From Gossypium raimondii (Eukaryota; Streptophyta; Magnoliopsida; Malvales; Malvaceae), in assembly GCF_025698545.1 (NCBI RefSeq), contig NC_068565.1:1798001-1862000 (forward strand): a DNA stretch of 64,000 nt, in the 5' to 3' direction. This document shows, piece after piece, positions 34,619-47,229 of this stretch. Under the pieces are notes generated by a model. That model did not search any database and was not told where the DNA came from. It saw nothing but the letters and a program-made list of their open reading frames with translations. The position numbers and the translations under genes were made by a program. Positions within the stretch are counted from its first letter, which is position 1. The number at the start of each line of letters is the position of its first letter.

Positions 34619-35155
34619 ACTCTTGGAATTAGGGCAAGAAGATGGAGTCTGGTAATGGGTGGAAGAACGATGGTGGTGGTTATGGGAATGGAGTGGTGCT
34701 TTGAGGTTGTGTGGTTAGTGTGATGGTGATGGGCAATGTAAGTTGTAGTGTTTAGGGTAGAAAAAAGATGTGGGAGTCAAGAGAAGGGACTGGATGGTTT
34801 AAGGGATGTGAGTGGTGCGGTTTAGAGAGGGGTCAAGAGTGAAAATTGGTGTTGTTGGAAGGAGGAGATGGTGACTAGTGGAGGTGTGGGAGATTAGGAG
34901 AGTGGTAAGGTTGATGGTGATCCGAACAGAAGAGATATAAGAATGGAGAAGGCGAAGGAGAGAAAGAAGAAGACTTCGTTGGTGCCTGTGATAAGAGTAA
35001 ATCACCGGAAATCTGGTCGACGGCTACGGTGGCAAAAAGGGGGTCTGTTTTTTTAATGATTTTGACCTTAAAAATAAAAAATGATAATTTCCACCAAATC
35101 CGTATGGCCAGCACGTTCGAATTTTTGTTGGGGCTCACGAGGCCACATGTCACTA
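34619..35155. other. G-rich, strand-skewed sequence next to the APC8 fragment
   Basis: The plus strand is strikingly poor in C and rich in G ('gatggtggtggttatggga', 'gtgggagattaggagagtgg'). Open frames on the minus strand (34799-35005, 34875-35153) are low complexity and look accidental. Origin unknown; it may belong to the same captured segment as the APC8 piece. Confidence 0.4.
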
Positions 35156-35159
35156 TATC

Positions 35160-35605
35160 TAAGGATGTTCAAACGGATTAGTTAACTAAATCAAATTAGT
35201 GTTAATTGAATTAATTAAAATTTTTAATTATTAATTAAATTAAATTTTAAAAAAAATTAATTGAACCGAAATATTTCGGTTAATTCGGTCAACCGATCGA
35301 ATTAATTGAAATTTTTATTTTTATTTTGTTAAAACAAGTATAAAACATATAAAAATAAATAAATTGATAATGTTCATTTGATCGAATTATGAAAATTAAC
35401 CGAATTAGTAATAGTCTAATATATATAACATATAATATTATTTATTAAGTTCAGTTAATTACCCGATTTTGAACCGAATTAATCGATAATAAAAATTTCA
35501 AAAAATATTTAACCAACCACCGATCGAATTAGATCGGTTAACCGAATTAGATCAGTTCAGTCGGCTAATTCAATTTTGATCGAAATTTGAGCACCCCTAT
35601 CTATA
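35160..35605. repeat. MITE-like element rich in 'ttaaccgaatta' words
   Basis: The ends look inverted ('aaggatgttcaaa' left, 'tttgagcacccc' right). The interior has many 'ggttaattcggt' and 'cgatcgaatta' words in both orientations. A 'tatct' beside each end may be a short target duplication. Not assigned to a family. Confidence 0.5.
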
Positions 35606-37360
35606 TTAGTGGGTTGCATGTTAAATATTGTTAGAACTTAACACTGTTAAGTCAAAGTATCAAAGTGACAGAGGTGTTCATGGGTTGGGCCGGGGTTAAG
35701 TATGATATTAACATATTTTGTGCTTGTCCAAGCCCGACCTGGCTTGAAATTTGGGCCCACAATTTTGCCCAAACCCACTCATATTTGCAAAAGACTAATC
35801 CAAGTCTTTTTTCGGCTCGTTTATGTTATTTTTTTAATTTTTTTCTAAAAATATATTTTTTTCATATTTAATAATTTTATCTAATTTTTATATAAAAATT
35901 TTGGTAAGATACAAGGGTACTTTCTACCATTATCCCAAAATTTCCTTCATATAAGCAACACAAAATGAATATGGGGAATTAATTGTTTAACAAAATTTGA
36001 GTAATTTAGCAAGTGTTTGGTGAAGACATTACTCAAAAATATTATGGCCCCATGCTCCATGTGATAATTTAATAGCTTTAATATGCATAGCCAAAAAATG
36101 TTAATATATTTACTTAATAAGATCAGTAATTCTTTTTTTAATTAGTAATTCATTATCTTAACTTAGTTACTAGGGCAATTTTTAGTAGGAATTTTCATTA
36201 ATTAATTATCAAATATAAATACGTAGTTATTCTATATTAGATTATGATACATTCACGATATATATAAAAATCATGTAAAAATATATTTATAAACATTTTA
36301 TATTGAAATCAAGTGAACCGACTAAATTAAAATTTTAAAATGTGTCTTAAGTTCAAGTTTTATCACAATATTGTTTTATTAAAAACATGAAAAAATAAAA
36401 ATATCCTCAATTAATATTTGTTGTTTTTTAAATGGAAGGGTTTTAGTCATTTCTAAATTTAATTGATGTCCGGTTGACTTATGATATCAACTTAATTAAA
36501 AGTTTAATATATAGTATAAATATAAATGTATACATATATATAAAATAGGGCTCGTAAAATATTTCAAAAACAAGTTCTCGATCTCATGATAGATACTTTA
36601 ATCTGGTCATTTCTTGTGCCTTACTTTTTGAATTTTAAAATTTTGGTCTTGACCAAACACTAGGCGTTAAATGCATTAAGTTATAGCAAACATATTATTA
36701 CATGTGTGATGTTATTTTTACTTACTATTTTCATATACTACTCACAAAAATCCAGTTTATTTTTATTTTAATTAATTTTTATTTTTATAATTTAATTTAA
36801 TTTTAATTTAAAAATATCACATGTCACAAAAATGATTGGTTAAGAGATTTTTTAATGACTGGGCTAATTTGGGTAACGGAATATAGTTTAGGTATCACTT
36901 AGCGTAACAAAGTATAATTTAAGTACCACTTGTGACAAAAAAAAGTTTAGGTATCAACTTAAGAAAAAAATATAGTTTAGGTACTATTTTGTGGGTTAAG
37001 CCTATATTAATCATGATTCCATCATTTTTGAAGGGTCTAAACAATTTTTATTTTTATTTTTGGGAGGTCAAAATGTAATTTTACCATATATTAACTTATA
37101 GTTTCATCATTTAGGGAGGGACTGTCTTATAATTTTTCCATTGGGGGGTAGGGGGCTAAGTCCCTACTTGCCCCTTAGTTTCGTCTTTGACTAATAGTAG
37201 GATTTAATTAAATGAATTTAACTACTATAATTGAGTAAAAACTAAAATTTTAATAAATTAAAATACAATGACTAAATCCATAATTTACGCAAAATATAAG
37301 AACTAATAAAAAAATTAACTTTTAAAAACCTCAAAATTAGAAACACACGAAATTAAAATA
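35606..37360. other. AT-rich intergenic region with fragments of dispersed repeats
   Basis: 35665-35900 is a truncated relative of the TIR element at 40305 (begins 'gtgttcatgggttgggccgg'). About 36330-36530 is one copy of the SINE-like repeat arrayed at 10760. 36840-36990 has repeated 'agtttaggta.ca' words. 37020-37190 resembles the kind of text at 38280-38400 and is probably a dispersed element end. No gene. Confidence 0.5.
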
Positions 37361-37895
37361 TAAGGTAAACTACATCCAAGGTCACTAAACTATTAGTAAA
37401 TTTACGTTTTGATCAATCAACTTTAAAACGTTACAAAACGGTCACTAAACTAGTTGAAAGTTCTCATTTAAGTCACATAACTATTTAAAAGTTTTTATCT
37501 AAGTCATTGGCTTTTGAGTTTTAATTTTAAAAGTTCGATTAGCGAGCTCTAAGCGACTATTTGACGATAAGTACGGTGGATCAATACCCATCAACAAGTA
37601 AAAGAACATACCTTAGATCCAAGTCGATCTGACGATCAGTGTCGGAGATCAGAGAGGAAATCTGTTTACATTTTGGTTCGCAGGTTCATGATGTTTAAAG
37701 TTGTTTCATGAAAAAGAAAATTGAATTGTGGAAGAGAAGGGGAGAAAGAACTTTCGACTTGTTCAGGTGGTGCAAATAGAGAAGATCATAGAACAACAAT
37801 TTTAAAGTTCAGTGACTTAAATGAAAACTTTCTAATAGTTCAATGACCATTTTGTAAATTTCTAAAATTAAAAGACCAAAATGTAAATTGAACAC
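37361..37895. repeat. Foldback (MITE-like) element
   Basis: The left arm (37370-37510, 'ggtcactaaactattagtaa') and the right arm (37795-37890, ending 'aagaccaaaatgtaaatt') are inverted relatives. The centre (37540-37780) is less AT-rich. The same family, with words like 'gtcactcaactattg', forms the elements at 47230 and 57330. Confidence 0.6.
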
Positions 37896-39625
37896 ACATA
37901 TATAAAAATAGCAATGATGTTGTAAGATGATTGTTTGATAGTAACTTGTAGTTTTCAAGTTAAAAAGACCCACATAATTAAGAACATGACAATTATGCCA
38001 TTGGAAATTGGAATCTCCCATCATACTTCCCATTTAAGCGCCTTTAACAGCGAATAGCATCTCTTACCGTATTTCACTATGCAAAACACACCCTTTCAGT
38101 TTTCATCACTTAAACCATTTCACATCTGTCAGCTTTTTTAACTCTACTCACCTTTAGTATCGAATTTATTGATAATTTTTACGATTATAAAAATATAGTT
38201 TTATAATTTTAATATTCTATATTTTTATAAATTTTAAAAAATTAAATTAAAATTTTATCATTTTTAAGAGGGATAAAATGTAATTTTACCTTTATTAATT
38301 TAAAATTTTAAAGGGTCTAAATGAAAGTTTTTTCATTTTAGGAAGGGGAGGGGCTCTGTCTAGCCCCCTAACTACGCCCTTGTTTATCGTGATTGTAAAT
38401 TATTACTAATCGTATCGTATTTATTATGATTGTAAATTAGTTATGATTTATAAACATATATAAAATTTGTTATCATTTTAGATTAAATATTGATAGAAAT
38501 CACAAACAACAACATTGGCTTCAAATAAGGGGTGAAGCTCGGAATTTCATTTAAGGGCTGAGATAAAAGTACAAAATTTTGAAGGGGTTAAAACTAAAAA
38601 ACCGTGTTAAAAAAACTTAAATTAACTTATTAGTTTTTCTTAAGGGTCAAAACTGCAAATTTTTTCATTCAATGAAAGACTAAAAAACCCTTAAACTTAA
38701 TGTTTTAATTTCTGGGAGGGCCCAGAAGAAAATTCTCCCATTTGGCTACGCTAGAAGTGTTTATATACTAGGCAACTTACTCGGCTCAGTTGGTTCGGTT
38801 TGGTCGGACTCGTCATACTATTTATAAATAATAAAAATATAAAACTAATCTTATATTAAAATTTATATATCTTATAATTAAGTTTAGGTTAAAACATGTC
38901 ATAAATCCCTATATTTTGGTAAATTTAAAATTAGTCTCTCTATTTTTCGGATTTCAAAATTCAGGTCTAACTCTTAACACTATTGAAATTATTTTATTAA
39001 ATTCAAATTAATTATAATGTCAGTTTTTTCTTTAATTATTGCTATCAAATGAGTATTTTTTTATTTTAAAATATCACATCAACAAATTCAACAACAAAAG
39101 AAATTAATAGTTTTAACAATTAAACCTGAATTTTGAAATTTAAAAGTAAAAATACTAAATTTTTAAATAAAAGTACATAGACTAAATCTGAAATTTCTAA
39201 ATAGTAACCTTAAATTTAAATAAAAATATATTTTTTTATTTTTTAAACAATAAAATAACTTTTTTGAAGTGAATTTAAATAGATCGAGCTCTAACTTAAA
39301 CTTAATTTTTTTTTAAAATCCAACCTCGACCTGACCCGGACATAATACCAAAGACATTTGAGACTCTACTTTTTTTTATTGATACTTTCCATGCACGGCT
39401 TTAACTTGAGAAGAAGAAAACCCAAAAGAATGATTCATAGTTTGATGAGACAAGCAATGCAACCACATGACAAAGCCTGTGTTTGATTTCCATCACCAAT
39501 CTTATTCATCTAATCACTGTAAACAAATTAATTAAGATTTGAATGGAATAAATAAAAATGGATTAATTGCAATTTGCACCCTGCTTGCCCAAATTTTAGA
39601 TTTGTACATTCTAATTGAATTTTTA
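37896..39625. other. Intergenic region with dispersed-repeat debris
   Basis: 38280-38395 and 38515-38760 have the 'gggctaaatgaaa ... ggggctctgtctagccccct' type of text that recurs in this window and is probably transposon-end debris. The rest is AT-rich. No gene. Confidence 0.45.
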
Positions 39626-39626
39626 A

Positions 39627-39997
39627 AAGGGAAGAGATCAACTTACATCAGTGTAAAACTAAAGTGATTTTACACTATTTCCTAACTTCTTATACGATTA
39701 ATATTTCAACAATCCAGTCACCACATCTCATTCTCCGTTCATGTAGATAATGCATGTTAAGTTTGACATAAATTAAAATTTTCTAAATATTAATTTAATG
39801 TAAAAAAAATCAACCGTTAAATATATTAATATAAACAATAGTTTAGATCGATTAAAAAATTTACATCCATAATAAGTAAAAATATCTTGATAAATTCAAC
39901 GGTTAAATTGTTAAAATATTAATTGTATAAAAAGTTACGAAAGAATGTAAAATCACTTTAATTTTTACATCGGTGTAAGTGGACCCCTCCCCTTTTT
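39627..39997. repeat. MITE with inverted repeats of about 85 bp
   Basis: The left end (from 'aaaagggaagagatcaactt') pairs with the right end ('gtaagtggacccctcccctt'). Further in, 'aaagtgattttaca' pairs with 'tgtaaaatcacttt' and 'attaatatttcaacaat' with 'attgttaaaatattaat'. The target duplication is unclear. Confidence 0.75.
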
Positions 39998-40304
39998 TGA
40001 AATATCAGTATTGTATTAATTGAGTCATTGTATTATTCTAGCCGCCAAATTGAGTGTTAAATATTGCTAGCTCAAATCTGACTTGTAACATATTTCAAAT
40101 ACATAATTACATGAACAGTTCGATCTGACAAGTTAAAAAAGATACCCTTCTTAAATTTATTGACATTCCCTATTTTTTTCTTTAACACGTCATATCTAAG
40201 TTACTCGTATAGTAAGTATAAATGTATTTAAAATTCAGTCCACTTTAAATGAATCAATTTAAAACATGTCGAAGTTTAGAAACGAAAAGGATGTGGGGTG
40301 CAAT

Positions 40305-40913
40305 TAGACCTGCTCATGGGCTGGGCTAGATTGGACCGATGCAAAATTTCAAACCTGTTTTCTAGACCCGACCTGAAAAATTGGCCTAAAATTTTGCTCA
40401 AGCTCGGTCCAAATTAAAAATGCTAAACTCGAGCCTGACCTTGTCCACTCGTATTAATTTTTTATATAAAAATAAATTTTAAAAAATACAATACATCAAA
40501 TACACTAAAGATATTAAAATAAATGTTTCCTAACAAATTGAAAATACATTAAAAAATTCTTTATACTTAAATAACATAAGATAGTTGCAACTTAGCAAGT
40601 AAATGCCTCTAAAATAGTAGCAAAATTAACGATAAAATAAGAGTTATATAATATCCAAACAATAACAACAAAATAATAGCAATATCATAGTAAAATGACA
40701 GCAAAACAGTAGCAAACAATAATAGAAAAAAAATAGGCAAAATTGGGCTGGGCTCGAGCCAAAAAATTTTACCCGAGGCACAACCTGTTTAGAAAATTGA
40801 TATTATTATTTGTCCAAACTCATTTTTCTAAACTTATATTTTTGCTTAAATCCTCTTATTTTTCAGACGAGCCTTCGAGTCTGATCGAATAGCTCAACTC
40901 ATGATCAGTTCTA
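40305..40913. mobile_element. hAT-type non-autonomous element (609 bp) with 8-bp target-site duplication
   Basis: Ends are inverted: 'tagacctgctcatgggctgg' on the left and, reversed, 'tagaactgatcatgagttga' on the right. The 8 bases ggtgcaat occur at both 40297-40304 and 40914-40921. An 8-bp duplication is the hAT hallmark. There is no coding capacity. Decayed relatives lie near 14222-14745, 16960-17300 and 35665-35900. Confidence 0.85.
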
Positions 40914-40921
40914 GGTGCAAT

Positions 40922-42480
40922 CCACCCTAAAAATAAATTAATTGATCCCAAAAGAAAGAGGAAAAGAGTTAAATCAAACCTCAAATCTAAGGAGAGCATG
41001 ATGGGTGTTAAACACGGCGGGCAAACACTGCAATATCGGCCGTAGAACCTAATGAAAGTGAAGCTAAATTTGGCAAAGGGAAGGGATCAGCTAATTGGCT
41101 GCTACTCTTTCACTAAATCTCAGCTAAATGTGGCAGTATCTTTTGCCTAATCCACCACCTCTGTTCAAACTTCAAGATGCATATGGTAATTTGGAATGAT
41201 GAATGGATGGATGAATGGACATGCAGCCCATTAATCTTTCTTTGCATGTATGTATGTATGATGTGATGTTCCCCATGGATTGGTCGTTATATATATAACA
41301 TCTAACATTACCTTTTTTTTTCAGTAGTAGCTCCCTTGGCTAAAAATTTCAACTTCATAGTAAAAAGGTGGAATCAACATATGGAATGTTTTTTTTTTTT
41401 AATTTTTTCTTTTTGGGTTTAGGGTTACTTTTTGTTTTTTATCTTAAATTTTTAGTGTTGTTGGAATTGGATTGAACCAATTGTATCGGAACCGTTCGGA
41501 AATAGTAAAACATCGAAAATCGAGACAAAAAAATAACGATTGAACTGGTCTACAAAATTTTAATATATATTTATGATTTTAACTATTTATTTAATTATTG
41601 TTAAACTGACAATTGAACTGAATCGACTGGATTAGTTTTAAAACATTGCAAATATCTATCTACTTAATTAGAGAGTATGAAGGCTGAGGAAAAAAAGAGA
41701 AATCGGAAAATGATTCGAATAGTTATGATCGACGATTTTTAAAATATTAGTTAAAATATTCAATTATCTGAATTAAATCAAAATTTTATTTAATTTATAA
41801 TTAATTTTAATTTATATGATTATGGCATACTTATGATACGTGTGAAAATAAATTTTATGTAAAAATTATATCTATTTAAAAATCGGGTAAGAAATTAATT
41901 AAATTTTAGTTGAAAAAGCACTATATTTATTTTGGGTATAAAATTTATTAATAGATTTTAAAAAATATAAAATTTAAAATTTAAAAAATTATTGTTTTAT
42001 TAATTTAATTTAATTTAAAATTTAATGAAAAAAACTATAGATTGAAGTTGGCAACGACATGACCCATTTAAAATAGGAATTTTAACTTTTAACCTTTTAA
42101 AATTCATAAAATTTTAAGTTAGTACATGAAATAATTACACTTTAATCCCTTAAAATGATAAATTTTATTTAGTCGTTTAAAAATTATAAAAATATAAGTT
42201 ATTAAAATGTTTAAATTGCTTACAAATATACAAATTAATTCTCGTCCCAACAATTGTGGCAACATTTATGAGTTCTCTAACTACTATAAGAAAAAACTCA
42301 AGAGTTATTCTTTCGAGCTTTGACTTATACACTATTCAAATAACTCGAGTTATTTCATTCCAAATATGAACTAAACTATTTAACCCGAACTGTTATAAAA
42401 CTCGAAAAACTTGAATTTTTTTCTCATTCCTCTGACCTGTGAATGATTTTGAGGACCAATAGCACCTGGCCAGGTCCCCC
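40922..42480. other. Intergenic region upstream of the zinc-finger gene
   Basis: 40980-41340 has a balanced base composition and no repeat look, unlike its surroundings. It carries no open frame I can defend, and may be an upstream control region or an unrecognised non-coding gene. 41400-42420 is AT-rich with nothing recognised. Confidence 0.4.
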
Positions 42481-42965
42481 CCCTCCCCCATTGCTGTTTA
42501 TATATTTTACATTGTAAGGTGTCCATCATCAAAACTCATATCATCGTCTCTCTCTAATCGAAAAACAGTAGTTAAAATTTCAACAATTTTCATTTTCCTT
42601 TTTATTTTTAAACATAAAATAGTAGATTGAGATTATTAATTTCTTAAATTGGAAAAAAGGCAAAAACATGGGAGGACGAGGTTCCCTATATAGTAAGTGG
42701 TGACCTAACATATAGATGGGATACCCTCCAATGGTATTTTCACCTTTCTCGCTTAGAATTTGATGGCCTGTTTGTTTGCTAAGCTTTAAACTCACCTTTC
42801 TTTTTTCTCAACTCCCTCCCTCCCAAGAAAAAACCCATCATCATCATCACCACCTTTCTCTCTCACAGGTATCAGTTCATTTACTTTTTTAAATTTTATG
42901 AGGGATGGGATTCTTTTGATTCTTTGATATCTATGACTGTTTTTTGTTTATGTTTACTAGAATCA

Positions 42966-43586
42966 ATGGAGAGGAAGACAGCAGCCATTAAAGACCAGAC
43001 AAGCTGCTACAGAAAAAGAAACACCAATGTTAAGGAATCATCACCATGGAGCTGCTGTAATAATCAGGGTTTTGGTAGTGGAGGAGAAGATTATCTATCT
43101 GGGTTTTCATGGCCGCCTAGATCTTACACTTGTAGCTTTTGTAAAAGGGAATTTAGGTCAGCTCAAGCTTTAGGTGGTCATATGAATGTTCATAGAAGGG
43201 ACAGAGCTAGGCTAAGACAATCACCACCACCACCACCAAAAGACCACCATCATCATCACCACGGTCAGCCCCCTTTTTTGAACCTTAACCTTAACCCTAA
43301 CCCTAACCCTAATTTTTCCCCTCCATCTTCTCTTACTCTTTCTACATTCCCTCCTCCATCTCCATCACTGTCTCCGGCCAAGAAATGGCTCTTCATCGAC
43401 CCTTTGAACTCGAAACCCTCTGATTCGCGTAAAGGGGTGGAAAGAGACCGTCATAGTAGCCTCGGCTCGAGACCGATCCTTGGGGTTAAAGAACTTAAAG
43501 ATTATGTAACTTTGGACTTGGAGATTGGTTTGGTTAATGATTCTAAGCAAGATTTGGACTTGGAACTTCGATTGGGGTACTCATAG
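42966..43586 (+). CDS. SUPERMAN-type single C2H2 zinc-finger repressor with C-terminal EAR motif
   Basis: Encodes 206 residues in one coding exon. The start is MERKTAA at 42966; a 5'-UTR intron (about 42869-42960, gtatca...tttactag) probably precedes it, so the in-frame upstream ATG at 42924 would lie in the intron. The zinc finger [20 protein letters not shown] places ligands at C56, C59, H72 and H76, with the plant QALGGH signature and a basic HRRDRARLR tail. Then come a Pro run, six histidines, an Asn/Leu/Pro repeat, and the C-terminal [11 protein letters not shown], which holds an EAR repression motif (LELRL). The family (SUPERMAN, RABBIT EARS, ZFP10/11) comprises nuclear repressors that set floral-organ boundaries and cell proliferation. 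Which member this is cannot be decided by eye. Confidence 0.92.
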   Translation: MERKTAAIKDQTSCYRKRNTNVKESSPWSCCNNQGFGSGGEDYLSGFSWPPRSYTCSFCKREFRSAQALGGHMNVHRRDRARLRQSPPPPPKDHHHHHHGQPPFLNLNLNPNPNPNFSPPSSLTLSTFPPPSPSLSPAKKWLFIDPLNSKPSDSRKGVERDRHSSLGSRPILGVKELKDYVTLDLEIGLVNDSKQDLDLELRLGYS

Positions 43587-43601
43587 TTCATCAAATGGTG
43601 C

Positions 43602-43603
<2 letters not shown>

Positions 43604-43643
<40 letters not shown>
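43604..43643 (+). repeat. (AT)n microsatellite in the 3' region of the zinc-finger gene
   Basis: About twenty AT repeats start roughly 18 bases after the stop codon, so they are probably transcribed in the 3'-UTR. Confidence 0.9.
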
Positions 43644-43645
<2 letters not shown>

Positions 43646-43649
43646 GGAT

Positions 43650-44599
43650 GAATGTATTAGTATACTTTCAGCATCAATCTACCATGTAGTAGTAGTGTAT
43701 AAACTAAGCATGCTTTTTTGTTTGACTTCATAAATCTTGTTTTTGACCTAAGATTTTAATCCGATTAACTTCGAGTTTTAGCATCCATAATTCTTTTTTT
43801 TATTCCGAGAAAAAGAGTTATTTCGATTTTGTATGAATATTATTGGTGTGATGGGTTCACTTGTTACGTTAATTGTGTACTTAATAATAAAAGAGTTGAA
43901 ACTAGTAGTAAAACTCGAATATTGAAACTGTATTAATATTTAATTTCTTTTTCGATAAAAAATTTAATTTATTTAATTTACTCAAAATATTATATTTTAA
44001 ATATAAAATATAAAGGTTGGATTAAATAAATCTAATTTGAATCGATATTGAAATTGCTAGTAAAACTCGAATATTGAGGTATGAGGTTACCAAAAACACG
44101 AATACACTTTCTAAAACACTATCAAATGCTTAGAGAAAGTAAAAAAAAGGTAATACTTGCATAAAATACTAGCCAAGTGAAACTTTGCAAAGGTATCAAA
44201 TTTTCGCTAAAACACCGACGAATGGTGGGTAAAAAACTGGGTTTCGCTAAACACGACCTACTAGCAGCGAAACTCTAGTTACGAAAAAACATTGAAATTT
44301 TGGATATGACTTGTTAAGATGTTAAAAGAACCAGGTTTTTTGCTAAAACTTGAAATTGCATAATTGCAACTAAAATTAGATGGTGTTGTTAAAAGGAAAA
44401 GCATGGCACACTTTTATTTGTTTGGATCGATGGTGTACAAATTTTCACATTATTGAGAACAAAAATAAAAAAGAGTAAATTGTAGATAGTAAAAAATGGG
44501 AAAATTTGACTTGCTGCAACTTTTTGAACAAGTCATTTTCCATACATTCACTTATACTCTGCATTATTTGCAGTCACCATTGCAGATATTATTAATATT
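43650..44599. other. Intergenic region, nothing recognised
   Basis: AT-rich, with no open frames and no clear repeat. The 5.4-kb duplication begins at its right edge. Confidence 0.5.
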
Positions 44600-44792
44600 A
44601 ATGAATAAAAATATTATTATTGGAACCAAGTTCCAACACCACATGAGTGTATACTACTGATCACAACCCATGATGCCATTTCCTTTTTTTGTTTTATTTT
44701 CATAATTTTATTTGAGAAATTTTCAAGATACTCTCGAATACTAGTTTTTAATGTTTTAAATTAATATTTAATATATATATATATATATTATA

Positions 44793-44937
44793 ATTGCCGA
44801 TTAAGTCTTAGTTCGACTGGTATGGACGTTGTTATCAATGTAGGAGGATGTGGGTTTGAGTGTGTTGAAGCGCAGTATCCTCCTATTTATGGGTTGGGAG
44901 GGGCTATGGGTAATTCTAGACATTCTCTCTAAAAGAG
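44793..44937 (+). repeat. tRNA-derived SINE, best-preserved copy
   Basis: A-box 'tcttagttcgactggtatgg' and, about 35 bases on, B-box 'tgtgggtttgagtgtg', then a shared 3' body ending 'gggtaattctagaca'. Related copies are at 18255, 18862, 24237, 45775, 54833 and 55755. Confidence 0.7.
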
Positions 44938-45034
44938 CACATAAAAAAATATTTTTTATCCATGCGGTTACAATACGATGATGTCTATAATTTCAAAGGG
45001 AATCACAAATAACATATTAAAAGGATTTTTTGTT

Positions 45035-45345
45035 TTTTTGTTACAAGATGTAGGAAAATCTCCTAACTCGCCTAGATCGACTATATGAGTTCAAGCTATT
45101 TCAGAGTAATCATCATGCAGTAATTGAAGAACTTCATCTGACGGTTGTATGTATATTAGCTTGGCTAATGGTCTTAAGGATGCCATTCGTGCTAATCCAT
45201 CCGCTACCTTGTTTCCCTCCCTAAACACGTGTTTAGTCTAGATCATCCAATCTAGTTGTAAGTGGTCCTTTATAGCTCGTAGCACTACAAAGTGATGCTG
45301 TTCAGTTGAATTTGTTTGAAGCAAGTAAATAACTTAGTACTATCC
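45035..45345 (-). mobile_element. 5'-truncated LINE 3' end (RNase H domain tail), copy 1
   Basis: The minus strand encodes the end of an RNase H-like domain (HVFREGNKVADGLA in the sister copy), then stop and an A-rich tail now seen as a T run at 45030-45042. Only the last 80 codons or so are kept, which is usual for 5'-truncated LINE insertions. In this copy the frame lacks a Met and is broken. Confidence 0.75.
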
Positions 45346-45539
45346 ATCTCAATTATAATTATAATTACAAATATAATCACAAATAATATGTTTGAATAAC
45401 TATAAACCGAATCAAATTATTAAAATGCATGAATAAATTGAGAATAAAAGTATATATTTGGATTTATACCAAAATAAATATGGATAGAACCCACAAATTT
45501 AAAGACTATAAACCAAAAGTGAAACATGAACCTAATATT

Positions 45540-45590
<51 letters not shown>

Positions 45591-45774
45591 GTTTTATTAA
45601 GTTGGTGTCACCCGTAGTCAAGTCACCAACTCAATAATGAATTTACCAAAAACTTTTATTTTAATAAGCAATAAATATTATATAAAGGGTAATTTTGTCT
45701 TTTCATATGAAATCTAGAAAATACTTACACATAATGGGGTTTGAACCCAAAACGTCATGATATATGTATCTGTT

Positions 45775-45890
45775 TTTTTTTTACACCCATAAATAAGAGG
45801 ATAATGCGTTTCAATACATTCAAACTCACGTCCTCCTACATTGGCAACAATGCCTGTACCAATCGAGTTAAGACTCGATCTGCTATTATT
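45775..45890 (-). repeat. tRNA-derived SINE copy, inverted
   Basis: Read on the minus strand: 'gacgtgagtttgaatgta' carries the B-box, and 'tcttaactcgattggtac' the A-box side. Same family as 44793 but in the opposite orientation. Confidence 0.6.
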
Positions 45891-47229
45891 ATATATTCTT
45901 AAATTTGTTACAATAGTGTTTATATATATACTACTTATATTAATTGAATGATAAATTAGAGCTCCATGCATGCAAAATTGTTAGTGGAATTTAAGGGTTT
46001 GAAATATAATAATGATTTCCCTCATTCACAAAAAAATATCTTAGAATAAAACCGAAGATAGATTTTCCTTACACAGAAGTTGCAAGTTTTTGGCACCCCT
46101 TGTGATAGTGAGTACAAAAGTGATGAAATGAGTTAATGAAAGGAGAAGTTGCATGATTATAATAATATGTCAAAACAAAAAAGTGAGTGAATTTAAGGAT
46201 TGAAGACAAAATTCAAGCAATCCCATCATCACTCACGTATCTGATAATCCGATTAAGGTTCGTAACTACCCCTTTTAATAATATTGTTTTTAAATTTTAA
46301 AATACGGGGTTTTAAGAATATGGGTTTTATTTGATAACTTTGGATACACATATTTATATTTATAAACTAATGAACAAGGCAGATCATGATCGAGGAGAAG
46401 ACCCTTCAAGTTTTTTTTTAAATTTTAATTAGACTCCTCTCTTCGAAAATTTAACTTTAAGATTTGCTACTGATTATAAATACGATCCAAATACAATGGA
46501 TTATTTTTAAAAAAGAATTTAGGGTTTGTGAAAAAATTGTAGGGATGTAAATTTTTCCAAAAATCAGAAGGATTTGCATGTTCCCGACAATGTCAGGGTG
46601 TGGAATGGTATGATGGGTTTTCCTTAAAAGGAAATGAAAGGCTTAGGTGAGTTTAAAGCATTACAGAGAACTGATACACCCAAACTCTTTCCTATCATGG
46701 CATTTAAGGACAGGACACTACACTCATTTACTTACAACCCCCCCCCCCCCCAACTCTTTTACATATCTACTATATGTAATATAGACCTGGTCAAAGATCG
46801 AATTATCAATATTCAAAAGTTAATTTGAAATAAATACCAGATTGAATTATTGATTAAATATTTGAGAAAGTTTGAAAAAATTGTTAAAATCGAAAAAAAT
46901 AAATTTGAATAAAAAAGTGTTTGGTTTACTTTTAATAATCAATGTTTGAATTCAGTTCATCTTTTTTTATATAGTTGAGAATAGTCACGATACGTGTTTT
47001 ATTTTCATGAGTAGTGATTGAATCTTCAATCACATAGTTAAAGGATGATGTGAGTAATCACTACATTATGCATTATGGTTAGAGCTGAAACTATTATGCC
47101 TCACAATATAATGTTCTCGCCAGTAAGGTCAAGAGGTTGTTGGTGACCTAACTCTTTTTTCGTTTCATAATTTGTTTAAAAATATATTATTATTATAATA
47201 TAAATATTAAAAATAAGTATGAGTTGTTT

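Noticed and set aside
43276..43312. Telomere-like run of 'ccctaa' words
   Set aside because: The unit is a hexamer, not the plant heptamer, and it encodes the Asn/Leu/Pro repeat of the zinc-finger protein in frame.
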